Origin: an uncultured Clostridia bacterium
GTDB lineage: Bacteria; Bacillota; Clostridia; Oscillospirales; Acutalibacteraceae
Direction of reading: 5' to 3'
Assembly: GCA_945876745.1 (NCBI GenBank)
Contig: CAMCPL010000004.1
Span: 62,001 to 126,000, forward strand
DNA: 64,000 nt
Position numbers and translations under genes: made by a program. Below are positions 35,668 through 43,110 of the stretch, piece by piece. The notes beneath the pieces are model-generated. The model did no database searches and was not told where the DNA came from. It saw nothing but the letters and a program-made list of their open reading frames with translations. Every line of letters begins with the position of its first letter. Position 1 is the stretch's first letter.

Positions 35668-35711
35668 TGTAATTTTTATGTCACCGAGATGTAAGGTTGA
35701 AGCAATATAAT
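35668..35711 (+). promoter_or_regulatory. Three 11-bp-spaced repeats and -10 element before the ABC genes
   Basis: TGTAA (35668-35672), TGTCA (35679-35683) and TGTAA (35690-35694) are spaced exactly 11 bp apart, one helical turn, followed by TATAAT (35706-35711). The last repeat takes the place of a -35 box, and GAGATG at the -35 position does not match consensus. This is how OmpR/PhoB-type regulators activate promoters, so the adjacent regulator is the obvious candidate. Confidence 0.7.
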
Positions 35712-35736
35712 GAAAGCACGAAAGGAGATAAATGCC

Positions 35737-36420
35737 ATGAAAATTCTTGATGTAAAAAATTTATCTAAAATCTACGGAAAGGGCGAAACAAGAGTAAGAG
35801 CGCTCGACAATGTTTCTTTTTCCGTCAACAAGGGAGAATTTGTTGCAATTGTCGGTCCTTCGGGCAGCGGTAAATCAACCTTGCTTCATATACTTGGAGG
35901 CGTTGATGTTCCGACAAGCGGCAGCGTAATCATCAACGGCGAGGATATTTCCCAGCTTGACGAAACTGCGCTTGCAATTTTCCGTCGCAGACAAATCGGT
36001 CTTATCTATCAGTTTTATAATTTGATTCCTATTTTAACTGTTGAAGAAAATCTTACCCTTCCGCTTCGTCTTGACGGAAGAAAACCTGATAAACGTCAAA
36101 TAGATACTCTTGTCGATACACTCGGCTTAAAAGAAAGACTCGGACATCTTCCCAATCAGCTTTCCGGCGGTCAGCAACAGCGTGTTTCAATAGGCAGAGC
36201 GCTTGCAAATAACCCTGCTTTGCTTCTTGCAGACGAGCCGACAGGTAATCTTGACAGCGAAAACAGTAAGGAAATTATTTCACTTTTGAGATACTTTAAT
36301 AAGCAATTTAACCAAACCGTTATCATTATTACTCACGATGAGAGAATTGCTCTCTCCTGCGACAGAGTGATTGCAATTGAAGACGGCAAAATCACAAGAG
36401 ATGAGGTGAATTTTGCTTGA
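35737..36420 (+). CDS. ABC transporter ATP-binding protein (BceA/MacB type)
   Basis: 227 residues. Walker A is GPSGSGKST (residues 40-48), the Q loop YQFYNLIP, the signature LSGGQQQR, Walker B ALLLADEPTGNLD, and the H loop ITHD. The DEPTGNLDS sequence marks the MacB/LolD/BceA branch that works with FtsX permeases. The start at 35737 has AAAGGAG nine bases upstream; an ATG 27 bases earlier precedes it. It overlaps the permease gene by 4 bp. Confidence 0.95.
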   Translation: MKILDVKNLSKIYGKGETRVRALDNVSFSVNKGEFVAIVGPSGSGKSTLLHILGGVDVPTSGSVIINGEDISQLDETALAIFRRRQIGLIYQFYNLIPILTVEENLTLPLRLDGRKPDKRQIDTLVDTLGLKERLGHLPNQLSGGQQQRVSIGRALANNPALLLADEPTGNLDSENSKEIISLLRYFNKQFNQTVIIITHDERIALSCDRVIAIEDGKITRDEVNFA

Positions 36421-38990
36421 ATATAGTAAATAGCTTAACTCTGCGACACTTAAAAGAAAACAAGGGCAGAACGCTTGTTACTACGATGGGAATTATTGTA
36501 AGCGTTGCAATGATTACGGCAGTATTTGTCGCTCTTTCTTCGTTTATGAATTTGTTTGCCGAGTTTGCTTATCTCGTCGGTCATTATGAAGCGACTCTTG
36601 ATGTAAACCAAACACAGCTTGAACAAATAAAAAAGGACGAGCGTATTTCAAACATCGGAATTATGTACGAGCCTGAAAACGATTCGTACTGTCTTAATCC
36701 CGATAATATAACAAAAAATACAACCGGCAGCTTTTATACATTTGACAAAGTCGGTATAACCCAAAATGTAACCGGTGATTATGAGGGTACTTTGCCCGAA
36801 AGAGAAAATGAAATTGCCGTTGAGCAGGAATTTATTGACAAAAATAATCTCGGTTGGAAAGTCGGAGATACTGTAAAAATCCCTGTCGGCTCAAGGTATC
36901 AAATTGAAAACGGACAACAATTTAAGGTAAACGGATTTTTCACGAAGAACGAGACCTTTGTTACCGATAGTGTGCAGGATTTCAAAATAACCGCTATACT
37001 GAAAAACAATCCCGGCACAAGTGTTAATTGCAGTATAATAAGGTGCTTTGACTATTCATTGCATCAGGCAACCGATAGCGATTTCGTTACTGCACTTATT
37101 CAGCTCAAAGAAGTAAACTATAAATCGTTAGATGTAATTAAGGATATTATCAAGCAAAATAATATCGAAAATTATCATATCAATACCGACTACCTCGAAA
37201 TGCATTTTGCATTTAGCGAAGACAGTATGGTGCTTACCTCACTTCTTCCGTTATTGGCAGTTGTACTTGTTATTATCCTCATTGCGAGCGTTGTACTTAT
37301 ATATAATGCTTTCGCAATGTCCATAAGCGAGCGTGTAAGATATCTCGGAATGTTAGCCTCCGTCGGCGCAACTAAAAAGCAAAAACGCCTTTCCGTATTC
37401 TACGAGGGTGCAATTTTAGGCGCAGTCGGAATACCGCTGGGTATACTTGCAGGCGTTGTCGGAATAGGTGTTACGCTTAAGTTAATCGGTGGAAAGATTA
37501 TTGAAACATCAATGATAAACGGCGTAACGAGCGACAATATGGAAATGAAAATTGTTGTTCCTCCCTATGATTTAGCCGTGATACTTCTTATCAGTATATT
37601 CACAATTTTTATTTCCTCCGTCATTCCCGCTGTCAAGGCTTCGAGAATTACGCCTATTGACGCAATTCGTCAAAGTAAGGAAATAAAGGTTAAATCAAAA
37701 AGGCTTAAATCCTCAAAGCTTGTAAGACTTATTTTCGGCTATGAGGGTGAGCTTGCAAATAAGAATTTGAAAAGAAACGGCAGAAAAGCAAGAACAATCA
37801 CCGCTTCAATTGCTTTGTCCGTAATTCTGTTCTTGGCTTGTAATTATTTTTGTTCGGCGTTTACACAGGCTTTGTCATACGAAGCCGACGTTCCTTATCA
37901 GCTTAGCGTGTTGGTTGATTCCGATAAAGCAGACGACTTCAAAAAGGAGCTTGATACGGTAAACGGCATTGATAATTATTACTGTGTAAATACTCAGTTT
38001 TGCACTACTCCTGAAACGACCGATAAGGATTACGGCTGGAAGCTGATTGATGATAAGCACCTTACAAAGTCTTATTCTAAGCTCTTTAAGTCCCAAAACG
38101 CACTTTATATTAATGCCGTTGACGACGAAGCGTTCAACAAAATCTGCGAGGATAATTCTCTTAACTTTAGAGATTACTATGGTGAAAATAAAAAAGCACT
38201 TCTTATGAATAATATTAATCACAAGGATAATTCATCAAAGGTATTCAACGATTCGGTTATCGGAGTATCAATAGAGGATTTTGCCTATAAGGGTGTGACT
38301 ATCGGCGCACTTATTGACTACAATCCCGATTATTATGCTTATAATCTAAATCCTCCTAATTCAATTTCACTTTATATGCCTTATTCACAGGTAAAGGCTC
38401 TTGTTGAAAATGAAAAGAAAAATTCTGAAGATGGTTCATATCAATACAATTATCAGCTTGGAATAGAAACGAAGGTTCACAGTGATGTTTATGAAAAAGT
38501 AAACGACATTCTAGATAATAACGATTACGGTAGTAACTATTGTCTGGATATTGCAGAGAATTTCCAAATAATGAATACAATAATATTCATTGTTGAGGTT
38601 CTTGTTTACGGCTTCATTGCTTTGATTTCGCTTATCACGGTGTTCAATATTGTCAACACAATTTCAACAGGCGTTGCAATGAGAAAAAAAGAGTTTGCAA
38701 TGCTAAAGTCGGTCGGAATGACGCCAAAGGGCTTTAATAAAATGCTTATTCTCGAAACCTTCTTCTATGGCTTTAAGGCATTGATTTTTTCACTGCCGAT
38801 TAGTGCCGGATTGTCGTTTTTGATGTATAAGGCGGTTGCAATGAATTCGTTTGCATTCCAAATTGACTTTACGCTTTACGCCGTTGTTTCACTCGTTGTT
38901 ATGGCGATAATAGGACTTACTATGCTCTATTCGGTCAACAAGGTTAAAAAGCAAAATATTATTGAAAGTCTAAAAGAAGACATAAGTTAA
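36417..38990 (+). CDS. FtsX-family ABC transporter permease with two FtsX units
   Basis: 857 residues, starting at TTG (36417) with GAGGTG eight bases upstream. Each half has an N-terminal anchor helix (LTLRHLKENKGRTLVTTMGIIVSVAMITAVF and, near residue 445, NKNLKRNGRKARTITASIALSVILF), an extracytoplasmic domain, then a three-helix FtsX block (around 280-410 and 735-850, each with an 'MSISERVRYLGMLASVGATKKQ' or 'MRKKEFAMLKSVGMTPKG' coupling segment). With the preceding ATPase it should form a type VII exporter or mechanotransmission complex for antimicrobial peptides or envelope stress. Confidence 0.9.
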   Translation: MNIVNSLTLRHLKENKGRTLVTTMGIIVSVAMITAVFVALSSFMNLFAEFAYLVGHYEATLDVNQTQLEQIKKDERISNIGIMYEPENDSYCLNPDNITKNTTGSFYTFDKVGITQNVTGDYEGTLPERENEIAVEQEFIDKNNLGWKVGDTVKIPVGSRYQIENGQQFKVNGFFTKNETFVTDSVQDFKITAILKNNPGTSVNCSIIRCFDYSLHQATDSDFVTALIQLKEVNYKSLDVIKDIIKQNNIENYHINTDYLEMHFAFSEDSMVLTSLLPLLAVVLVIILIASVVLIYNAFAMSISERVRYLGMLASVGATKKQKRLSVFYEGAILGAVGIPLGILAGVVGIGVTLKLIGGKIIETSMINGVTSDNMEMKIVVPPYDLAVILLISIFTIFISSVIPAVKASRITPIDAIRQSKEIKVKSKRLKSSKLVRLIFGYEGELANKNLKRNGRKARTITASIALSVILFLACNYFCSAFTQALSYEADVPYQLSVLVDSDKADDFKKELDTVNGIDNYYCVNTQFCTTPETTDKDYGWKLIDDKHLTKSYSKLFKSQNALYINAVDDEAFNKICEDNSLNFRDYYGENKKALLMNNINHKDNSSKVFNDSVIGVSIEDFAYKGVTIGALIDYNPDYYAYNLNPPNSISLYMPYSQVKALVENEKKNSEDGSYQYNYQLGIETKVHSDVYEKVNDILDNNDYGSNYCLDIAENFQIMNTIIFIVEVLVYGFIALISLITVFNIVNTISTGVAMRKKEFAMLKSVGMTPKGFNKMLILETFFYGFKALIFSLPISAGLSFLMYKAVAMNSFAFQIDFTLYAVVSLVVMAIIGLTMLYSVNKVKKQNIIESLKEDIS

Positions 38991-39002
38991 TAATAACAAC
39001 CT

Positions 39003-39033
39003 AAAGCACTCGATTATTCGGGTGCTTTTTTTA
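39003..39033 (+). terminator. Terminator after the ABC permease gene
   Basis: AAAGCACTCG (39003-39012) pairs with CGGGTGCTTT (39019-39028) with one G-T wobble, followed by TTTTTAATT. Confidence 0.87.
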
Positions 39034-39041
39034 ATTAAATA

Positions 39042-39091
39042 TTGACAAATACCATATAAGGGTATACAATAAAAATACCCTGTAGGGGTAT
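39042..39091 (+). promoter_or_regulatory. csoR promoter with two CsoR-type operators
   Basis: Promoter: TTGACA (39042-39047), 17 bp, TACAAT (39065-39070). Operator 1 is ATACC-n7-GGTAT (39049-39065), inside the spacer. Operator 2 is ATACCC-TGTAG-GGGTAT (39075-39091), over the transcription start. Both are 17-bp GC-cored palindromes of the form bound by CsoR, with centres 26 bp apart. Copper-free CsoR would block the promoter twice. Confidence 0.85.
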
Positions 39092-39107
39092 ACAGGAGGA
39101 TGATATT

Positions 39108-39419
39108 ATGGAAAATAAAGAAATGAAGTGCCATTGCTGTGATAAAACGACAAACCGTTCCGAAGAACAGCGCAAAAAATTAATTAACCGACTTAATCGA
39201 ATTGAAGGACAAATCAGAGGAATTAAGGGTATGATAGAAAAGGACGCGTATTGCAACGACATCCTTATTCAATCTGCCGCAGTTAATGCCGCAGTAAACG
39301 CTTTTAATAGGGAATTACTTTCAAGTCACATACATTCCTGCGTTGCGCGTGATATTCGTAACGGAAATGACGAAGTTATTGACGAGCTTGTGACTACGTT
39401 GCAAAAGCTAATGAAATAG
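39108..39419 (+). CDS. csoR: Copper-sensing repressor CsoR
   Basis: 103 residues, an all-helical DUF156 protein. The Cu(I) ligands keep the canonical spacing: C49, H74 and C78, equivalent to the Cys/His/Cys set (25 and 4 apart). The start of the family fold is RLNRIEGQIRGIKGMIEKDAYC. An N-terminal extension holds three more cysteines and a histidine (CHCC at 8-11), which is not part of the core site. AGGAGG precedes the ATG. It heads the copper operon and should repress its own promoter. Confidence 0.93.
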   Translation: MENKEMKCHCCDKTTNRSEEQRKKLINRLNRIEGQIRGIKGMIEKDAYCNDILIQSAAVNAAVNAFNRELLSSHIHSCVARDIRNGNDEVIDELVTTLQKLMK

Positions 39420-39434
39420 TGAGGTGATGTTTTT

Positions 39435-41921
39435 TTGCAAAAATATAATGTATACGGTATGACTTGCTCGGCTTGTGCCGCAAGAGTTCAAAACTCGGTA
39501 TCTGCTGTTGACGGCGTTGATGATTGTAATGTAAATCTGCTAACGAATACAATGACCGTTACGGGAAATGCCGATAATAAGCAAATACTCAAAGCGGTAC
39601 AAAAAGCCGGATACAAAGCAAAAATCAGCACAGGTGATGAAATTTTGCCGACTGAAGAAAATGAGAATATAAAAAGAATGATTATTCGCCTTGTGCTTTC
39701 TGTTGTTCTTTTGTTGCCGCTTATGTATATTTCCATGGGATATACTGTGTGGGGCTGGTGGGTGCCGGAATTTTTGCAGGGCTTTGTTGCTTTTTCTATG
39801 TCACAGGCAATTCTTTCGCTTATTATTTTGATTATTAATTCAAAATTTTTTATAAGCGGTATCAAGGGAGTTCTGCATAAAAGCGCAAATATGGACACGC
39901 TTGTAGCCCTCGGAAGCGGAGCTTCCTATGTTTATAGTTTAGCAATGTTTATCGACGCACTGGCGAATAATCATTCGCATATGCCGCATTATTATTTTGA
40001 ATCTGCGGCAATGATTGTAACCCTCATTACCGTCGGAAAAACGCTCGAAGCCTACGCTAAAGGAAAAACAACCTCCTCAATCAAACAGCTTTTGTCATTG
40101 GCTCCAAAAACTGCAAATGTTTTAGTTGACGGTAAGGAAATTAATATTGAAGCAGACAAGGTAAAAACGAATGATATATTTGTTGTCAGGGCAGGGGAAA
40201 GCATAGCAGTTGACGGCGTTATTATCGACGGAAACGGAGCAGTCAACGAAGCAATGTTGACAGGAGAGAGCGTACCTGTTGATAAATCGCAGGGTGACAA
40301 GGTTGCTTGTGCAACAATTCTTGAAGCAGGCTTCATCAAATGCCGTGCGACAAATGTAGGTAATGATACCGTACTTGCAAAAATAATTAAAATGGTAGCA
40401 GACGCAAGCTCTTCTAAGGCACCGATTGCAAAACTTGCCGACAAGGTTAGCGCCGTGTTCGTTCCTGTTGTTATTATTATTGCGATTATTACATTTATTG
40501 TGTGGCAGTTAATTCAGGGCGATTTTGCTTTTTCGCTGAACAGAGCCGTCAGCGTTTTGGTTATAAGCTGTCCGTGTGCGCTCGGTCTTGCAACGCCTGT
40601 TGCAATTATGGTCGGAAGCGGCAAAGGCGCAAAAAACGGTATTCTTTTCAAGAATGCCGAAGCACTCGAACAAACAGGCAAAACGCAAATTGCAGTCTTT
40701 GACAAAACAGGTACGGTTACTCTCGGAAAGCCAGAGGTAACCGATGTTTTGCCGATTTCGTGTTCTATGTCACGTCTGCTGGAAATTGCATATTCTCTCG
40801 AATACCAAAGCCGGCACCCTCTTGCAAAAGCGGTTGTTGAGTACGCAAAAAAAGAAGAAACCGAGCTGGTTGAATGTAGGAATTTTAGTTCCGTAACAGG
40901 AAGCGGAATTAGTGCTGAATTTGAAAATGAAACCGTTTATTCCGGTAACGAAAGATTTATAAGCGGCATTTGCAATATTCCGAATGATTGTAAAATTGAA
41001 ATCGACAAATTTGCAAATGAGGGAAAAACTCCGATAGTATTTGCTAAAAAGGATTGTATATTAGGAATATTTGCAATAGCCGATAAAATAAAAAGCGACA
41101 GTAAAAAAGCCGTTTCGTTACTAAAGCAGGCAGGAATATACACAGTATTGCTGACAGGGGATAATGAAAAAACGGCAAATGCGGTAGCGTCACAAATCGG
41201 ATTTGATAAGGTTATCTCACAGGCGTTGCCGGAAACAAAGGAATATGCCGTTTCCCTTTTGAGCAAACAAGGTAAAACTATTATGGTTGGCGACGGAATT
41301 AATGACGCTCCTGCGCTTGTACGTGCCGATATCGGAATTGCAGTCGGCTCCGGTACTGACGTCGCCGTTGAATCCGCCGATGTCGTAATAGCCTCATCAA
41401 GTCTTTGCGATGTCGTAAAGGCAGTTAATTTAAGCCGTCTTACGCTCGCTAATATAAAGCAAAATCTGTTTTGGGCATTTATATACAACGCTATCGGTAT
41501 TCCTCTTGCCGCAGGTGTGCTTTACGGTGCGACAGGTTATACAATAACCCCGATGTTTGCCGCACTTGCAATGAGCCTTTCGAGCTTTTGTGTAATTACA
41601 AACGCACTTAGATTGAATCTGCTCGATATAACAAAAACAAAAAGGTCAAATAAAATTATAAATCTTGACCTTGATATAGACTTAAATACAGATATTAATA
41701 TAGAAAGGAATGATATTATGGAAATTACTTTGAAAATCGAGGGTATGATGTGTCCTCATTGCGAAGCAAGCGTTAAAAAAGCGCTTGAAGCTGTTGACGG
41801 TGTTGTGTTCGCAACTCCGAGCCATACCGAAAATAAAGCAACAGTCAGTCTTTCGGGTGATGTCGATATCGCTAAACTCGAAAAGGCTGTGGAAGACGCA
41901 GGATATACAATAGTCAAATAA
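39435..41921 (+). CDS. copA: Copper-exporting P1B-type ATPase CopA with a C-terminal CopZ-like domain
   Basis: 828 residues, TTG start with GAGGTG upstream. An N-terminal HMA domain has GMTCSAC (C11, C14). Then come the transmembrane helices, actuator TGES, the copper-entry motif C379-P-C381, phosphorylated aspartate D423 in DKTGT, SRHPLAKA, and GDGINDAP (D620). CopA exports Cu(I). After the last membrane pair (MSLSSFCVITNALRLN) there is a hydrophilic linker rich in D, N and I (~735-760), then a second HMA domain (residues 762-828) with GMMCPHC. A C-terminal HMA on CopA is unusual, and this one looks like a fused CopZ chaperone. Confidence 0.95.
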   Translation: MQKYNVYGMTCSACAARVQNSVSAVDGVDDCNVNLLTNTMTVTGNADNKQILKAVQKAGYKAKISTGDEILPTEENENIKRMIIRLVLSVVLLLPLMYISMGYTVWGWWVPEFLQGFVAFSMSQAILSLIILIINSKFFISGIKGVLHKSANMDTLVALGSGASYVYSLAMFIDALANNHSHMPHYYFESAAMIVTLITVGKTLEAYAKGKTTSSIKQLLSLAPKTANVLVDGKEINIEADKVKTNDIFVVRAGESIAVDGVIIDGNGAVNEAMLTGESVPVDKSQGDKVACATILEAGFIKCRATNVGNDTVLAKIIKMVADASSSKAPIAKLADKVSAVFVPVVIIIAIITFIVWQLIQGDFAFSLNRAVSVLVISCPCALGLATPVAIMVGSGKGAKNGILFKNAEALEQTGKTQIAVFDKTGTVTLGKPEVTDVLPISCSMSRLLEIAYSLEYQSRHPLAKAVVEYAKKEETELVECRNFSSVTGSGISAEFENETVYSGNERFISGICNIPNDCKIEIDKFANEGKTPIVFAKKDCILGIFAIADKIKSDSKKAVSLLKQAGIYTVLLTGDNEKTANAVASQIGFDKVISQALPETKEYAVSLLSKQGKTIMVGDGINDAPALVRADIGIAVGSGTDVAVESADVVIASSSLCDVVKAVNLSRLTLANIKQNLFWAFIYNAIGIPLAAGVLYGATGYTITPMFAALAMSLSSFCVITNALRLNLLDITKTKRSNKIINLDLDIDLNTDINIERNDIMEITLKIEGMMCPHCEASVKKALEAVDGVVFATPSHTENKATVSLSGDVDIAKLEKAVEDAGYTIVK
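41718..41921 (+). CDS. Possible separately initiated CopZ-like copper chaperone inside copA
   Basis: The last 67 codons of copA form a complete HMA domain: MEITLKIEGMMCPHC to AGYTIVK, the normal size of a free CopZ. A purine-rich AGAAAGGAATG lies just upstream of an in-frame ATG at 41718, at a spacing suited to ribosome binding. An 8-bp inverted repeat, AAGGTCAA/TTGACCTT (41642-41649, 41665-41672), lies before it. The domain may therefore be made both as the CopA C-terminus and as a free chaperone. Nothing in the sequence proves internal initiation. Confidence 0.4.
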   Translation: MEITLKIEGMMCPHCEASVKKALEAVDGVVFATPSHTENKATVSLSGDVDIAKLEKAVEDAGYTIVK

Positions 41922-41925
41922 TCAT

Positions 41926-41961
41926 AAAAAATCCTTGCATTTGCAGGGATTTTTCTTTTTT
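41926..41961 (+). terminator. Terminator of the copper operon
   Basis: AAAAATCCTTGCA pairs with TGCAGGGATTTTT (one G-T wobble) around a minimal loop, then CTTTTTTTC. Confidence 0.85.
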
Positions 41962-42001
41962 TCTAAAGGTCAAAAAATTTTTCAAAAAAGTCAAAAAAAT
42001 T

Positions 42002-42057
42002 CTTGACTTTTCCTGACCTTTGTGATATAACATAATCAAAGGACAAAGAAAGTCAAA
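42002..42057 (+). promoter_or_regulatory. ctsR promoter with CtsR operators
   Basis: Promoter: TTGACT (42003-42008), 17 bp, TATAAC (42026-42031) with an extended TGA. Operator on the minus strand at 42002-42018: GGTCAGG-AAA-AGTCAAG, covering the -35. Operator on the + strand at 42041-42057: GGACAAA-GAA-AGTCAAA, just after the start of transcription, with one mismatch in the heptads. Both fit the CtsR heptad repeat. Further half-sites occur at 41968-41974, 41989-41995 and, on the minus strand, 42072-42085. Confidence 0.85.
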
Positions 42058-42112
42058 GTCAGAAAACATAATTTGACCTTTGTCCATCTATACAGAAAGA
42101 AGATGATTAAGT

Positions 42113-42562
42113 TTGAAAATGAGTGATATAATTGCCGATATGATTATGGATATGTTCGACGACGAAACATCGACGGTACAAATTCAACGAAACGATTTGG
42201 CAAACAGAATAGGCTGTGTACCCAGCCAGATTAATTATGTTATTACTTCAAGGTTTACACCCGAAGCAGGCTATCGAATAGAAAGCCGACGAGGAGGCGG
42301 CGGTTATATCCTTATAACCAGAGCGCCGTCAAGTGAGAATGCACTTCTTGCGTTCATCAACTCAATAGGTGATTATATTGATGAACGAAGCGCGAGGGCA
42401 AATTTGATAAACTGTAACTATCAAAATTTAATTGATGATAAATCAACAAAGATGATGATTTCGGCAATCCTTGACAGTAACTACAAGGGTATCGACAAAG
42501 AAAGCTCAAACAAAATAAGAGCAAAACAATTAAAACAAATGCTTTTGGCATATATTGATTAG
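42113..42562 (+). CDS. ctsR: Class III heat-shock repressor CtsR
   Basis: 149 residues. The winged-helix N-domain has SDIIADMIMDMFDD and the DNA-contacting segment CVPSQINYVITSRFTPEAGYRIESRRGGGGYILI, including the heat-sensing tetraglycine loop. The C-terminal domain is for dimerisation. TTG at 42113 is the likely start (purine-rich AGAAAGAAG about 10 bases upstream); ATG at 42119 would remove two residues. It heads ctsR-mcsA-mcsB-clpC and should repress its own promoter through the operators just upstream. Confidence 0.95.
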   Translation: MKMSDIIADMIMDMFDDETSTVQIQRNDLANRIGCVPSQINYVITSRFTPEAGYRIESRRGGGGYILITRAPSSENALLAFINSIGDYIDERSARANLINCNYQNLIDDKSTKMMISAILDSNYKGIDKESSNKIRAKQLKQMLLAYID

Positions 42563-42574
42563 GAGGAATAAGCT

Positions 42575-43090
42575 ATGAAATGTTCACATTGTAATAATAA
42601 CGAAGCAAACACTCATATCAAAAGAGTGATTAACGGAAAAAGTGAGGAAATGTATCTTTGCTCGGAATGTGCAAAGGAGCTCGGTGTTATGGATGAATTT
42701 TCATTCGAGCCTTTCAGCCTTGACGGATTTTTCGGAAATCTTCTCGGCGCAGGTGTAAGCCGACTTAACTCTCTTGTCGGAATGGACAGATGCTCAAGCT
42801 GCGGTTCAACTATGAATGATATTGTTAATACAGGTCATTTGGGATGTCCCGATTGCTATACAAAATTCGAAGACAGACTTATACCGAGTATCGAAAAAAT
42901 TCACGGTAAAACAAAGCATATCGGTAAAAACGTCACCTATACCGAAGCGACAAACGCAAGTGACAGTACACAGCATACTTCAACTCTCGAAAGTCTTAAA
43001 AACGACCTGAAGCAGGCTGTTAAGGAGCAGAGGTTTGAAGACGCAGCACAAATCCGTGATAAAATCAAAGAGCTTGAAAACGAGCAGTAA
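42575..43090 (+). CDS. mcsA: McsA, zinc-binding activator/adaptor of the ClpC-CtsR system
   Basis: 171 residues. CxxC pairs form zinc-finger modules: C3/C6, C29/C32, then CSSC and CPDC in the middle. A C-terminal UVR domain (LESLKNDLKQAVKEQRFEDAAQIRDKIKELENE) contacts ClpC-type partners. In Bacillus, McsA stimulates the McsB kinase. AGGAGG precedes the ATG, and the gap to ctsR is 12 bp. Confidence 0.93.
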   Translation: MKCSHCNNNEANTHIKRVINGKSEEMYLCSECAKELGVMDEFSFEPFSLDGFFGNLLGAGVSRLNSLVGMDRCSSCGSTMNDIVNTGHLGCPDCYTKFEDRLIPSIEKIHGKTKHIGKNVTYTEATNASDSTQHTSTLESLKNDLKQAVKEQRFEDAAQIRDKIKELENEQ

Positions 43091-43110
43091 TACATTTTGA
43101 GGAGAAAAAG

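Noticed and set aside
40501-40702. Frameshift-derived CopA fragment like the E. coli CopA(Z) product
   Set aside because: I saw no slippery heptamer with a downstream structure near the first HMA domain, and a small + frame in this region is only a shadow of copA.
41665-41700. An internal promoter for a separate copZ
   Set aside because: TTGACC is present but no -10 of reasonable quality sits 16-18 bp downstream. Internal translation is the better idea.
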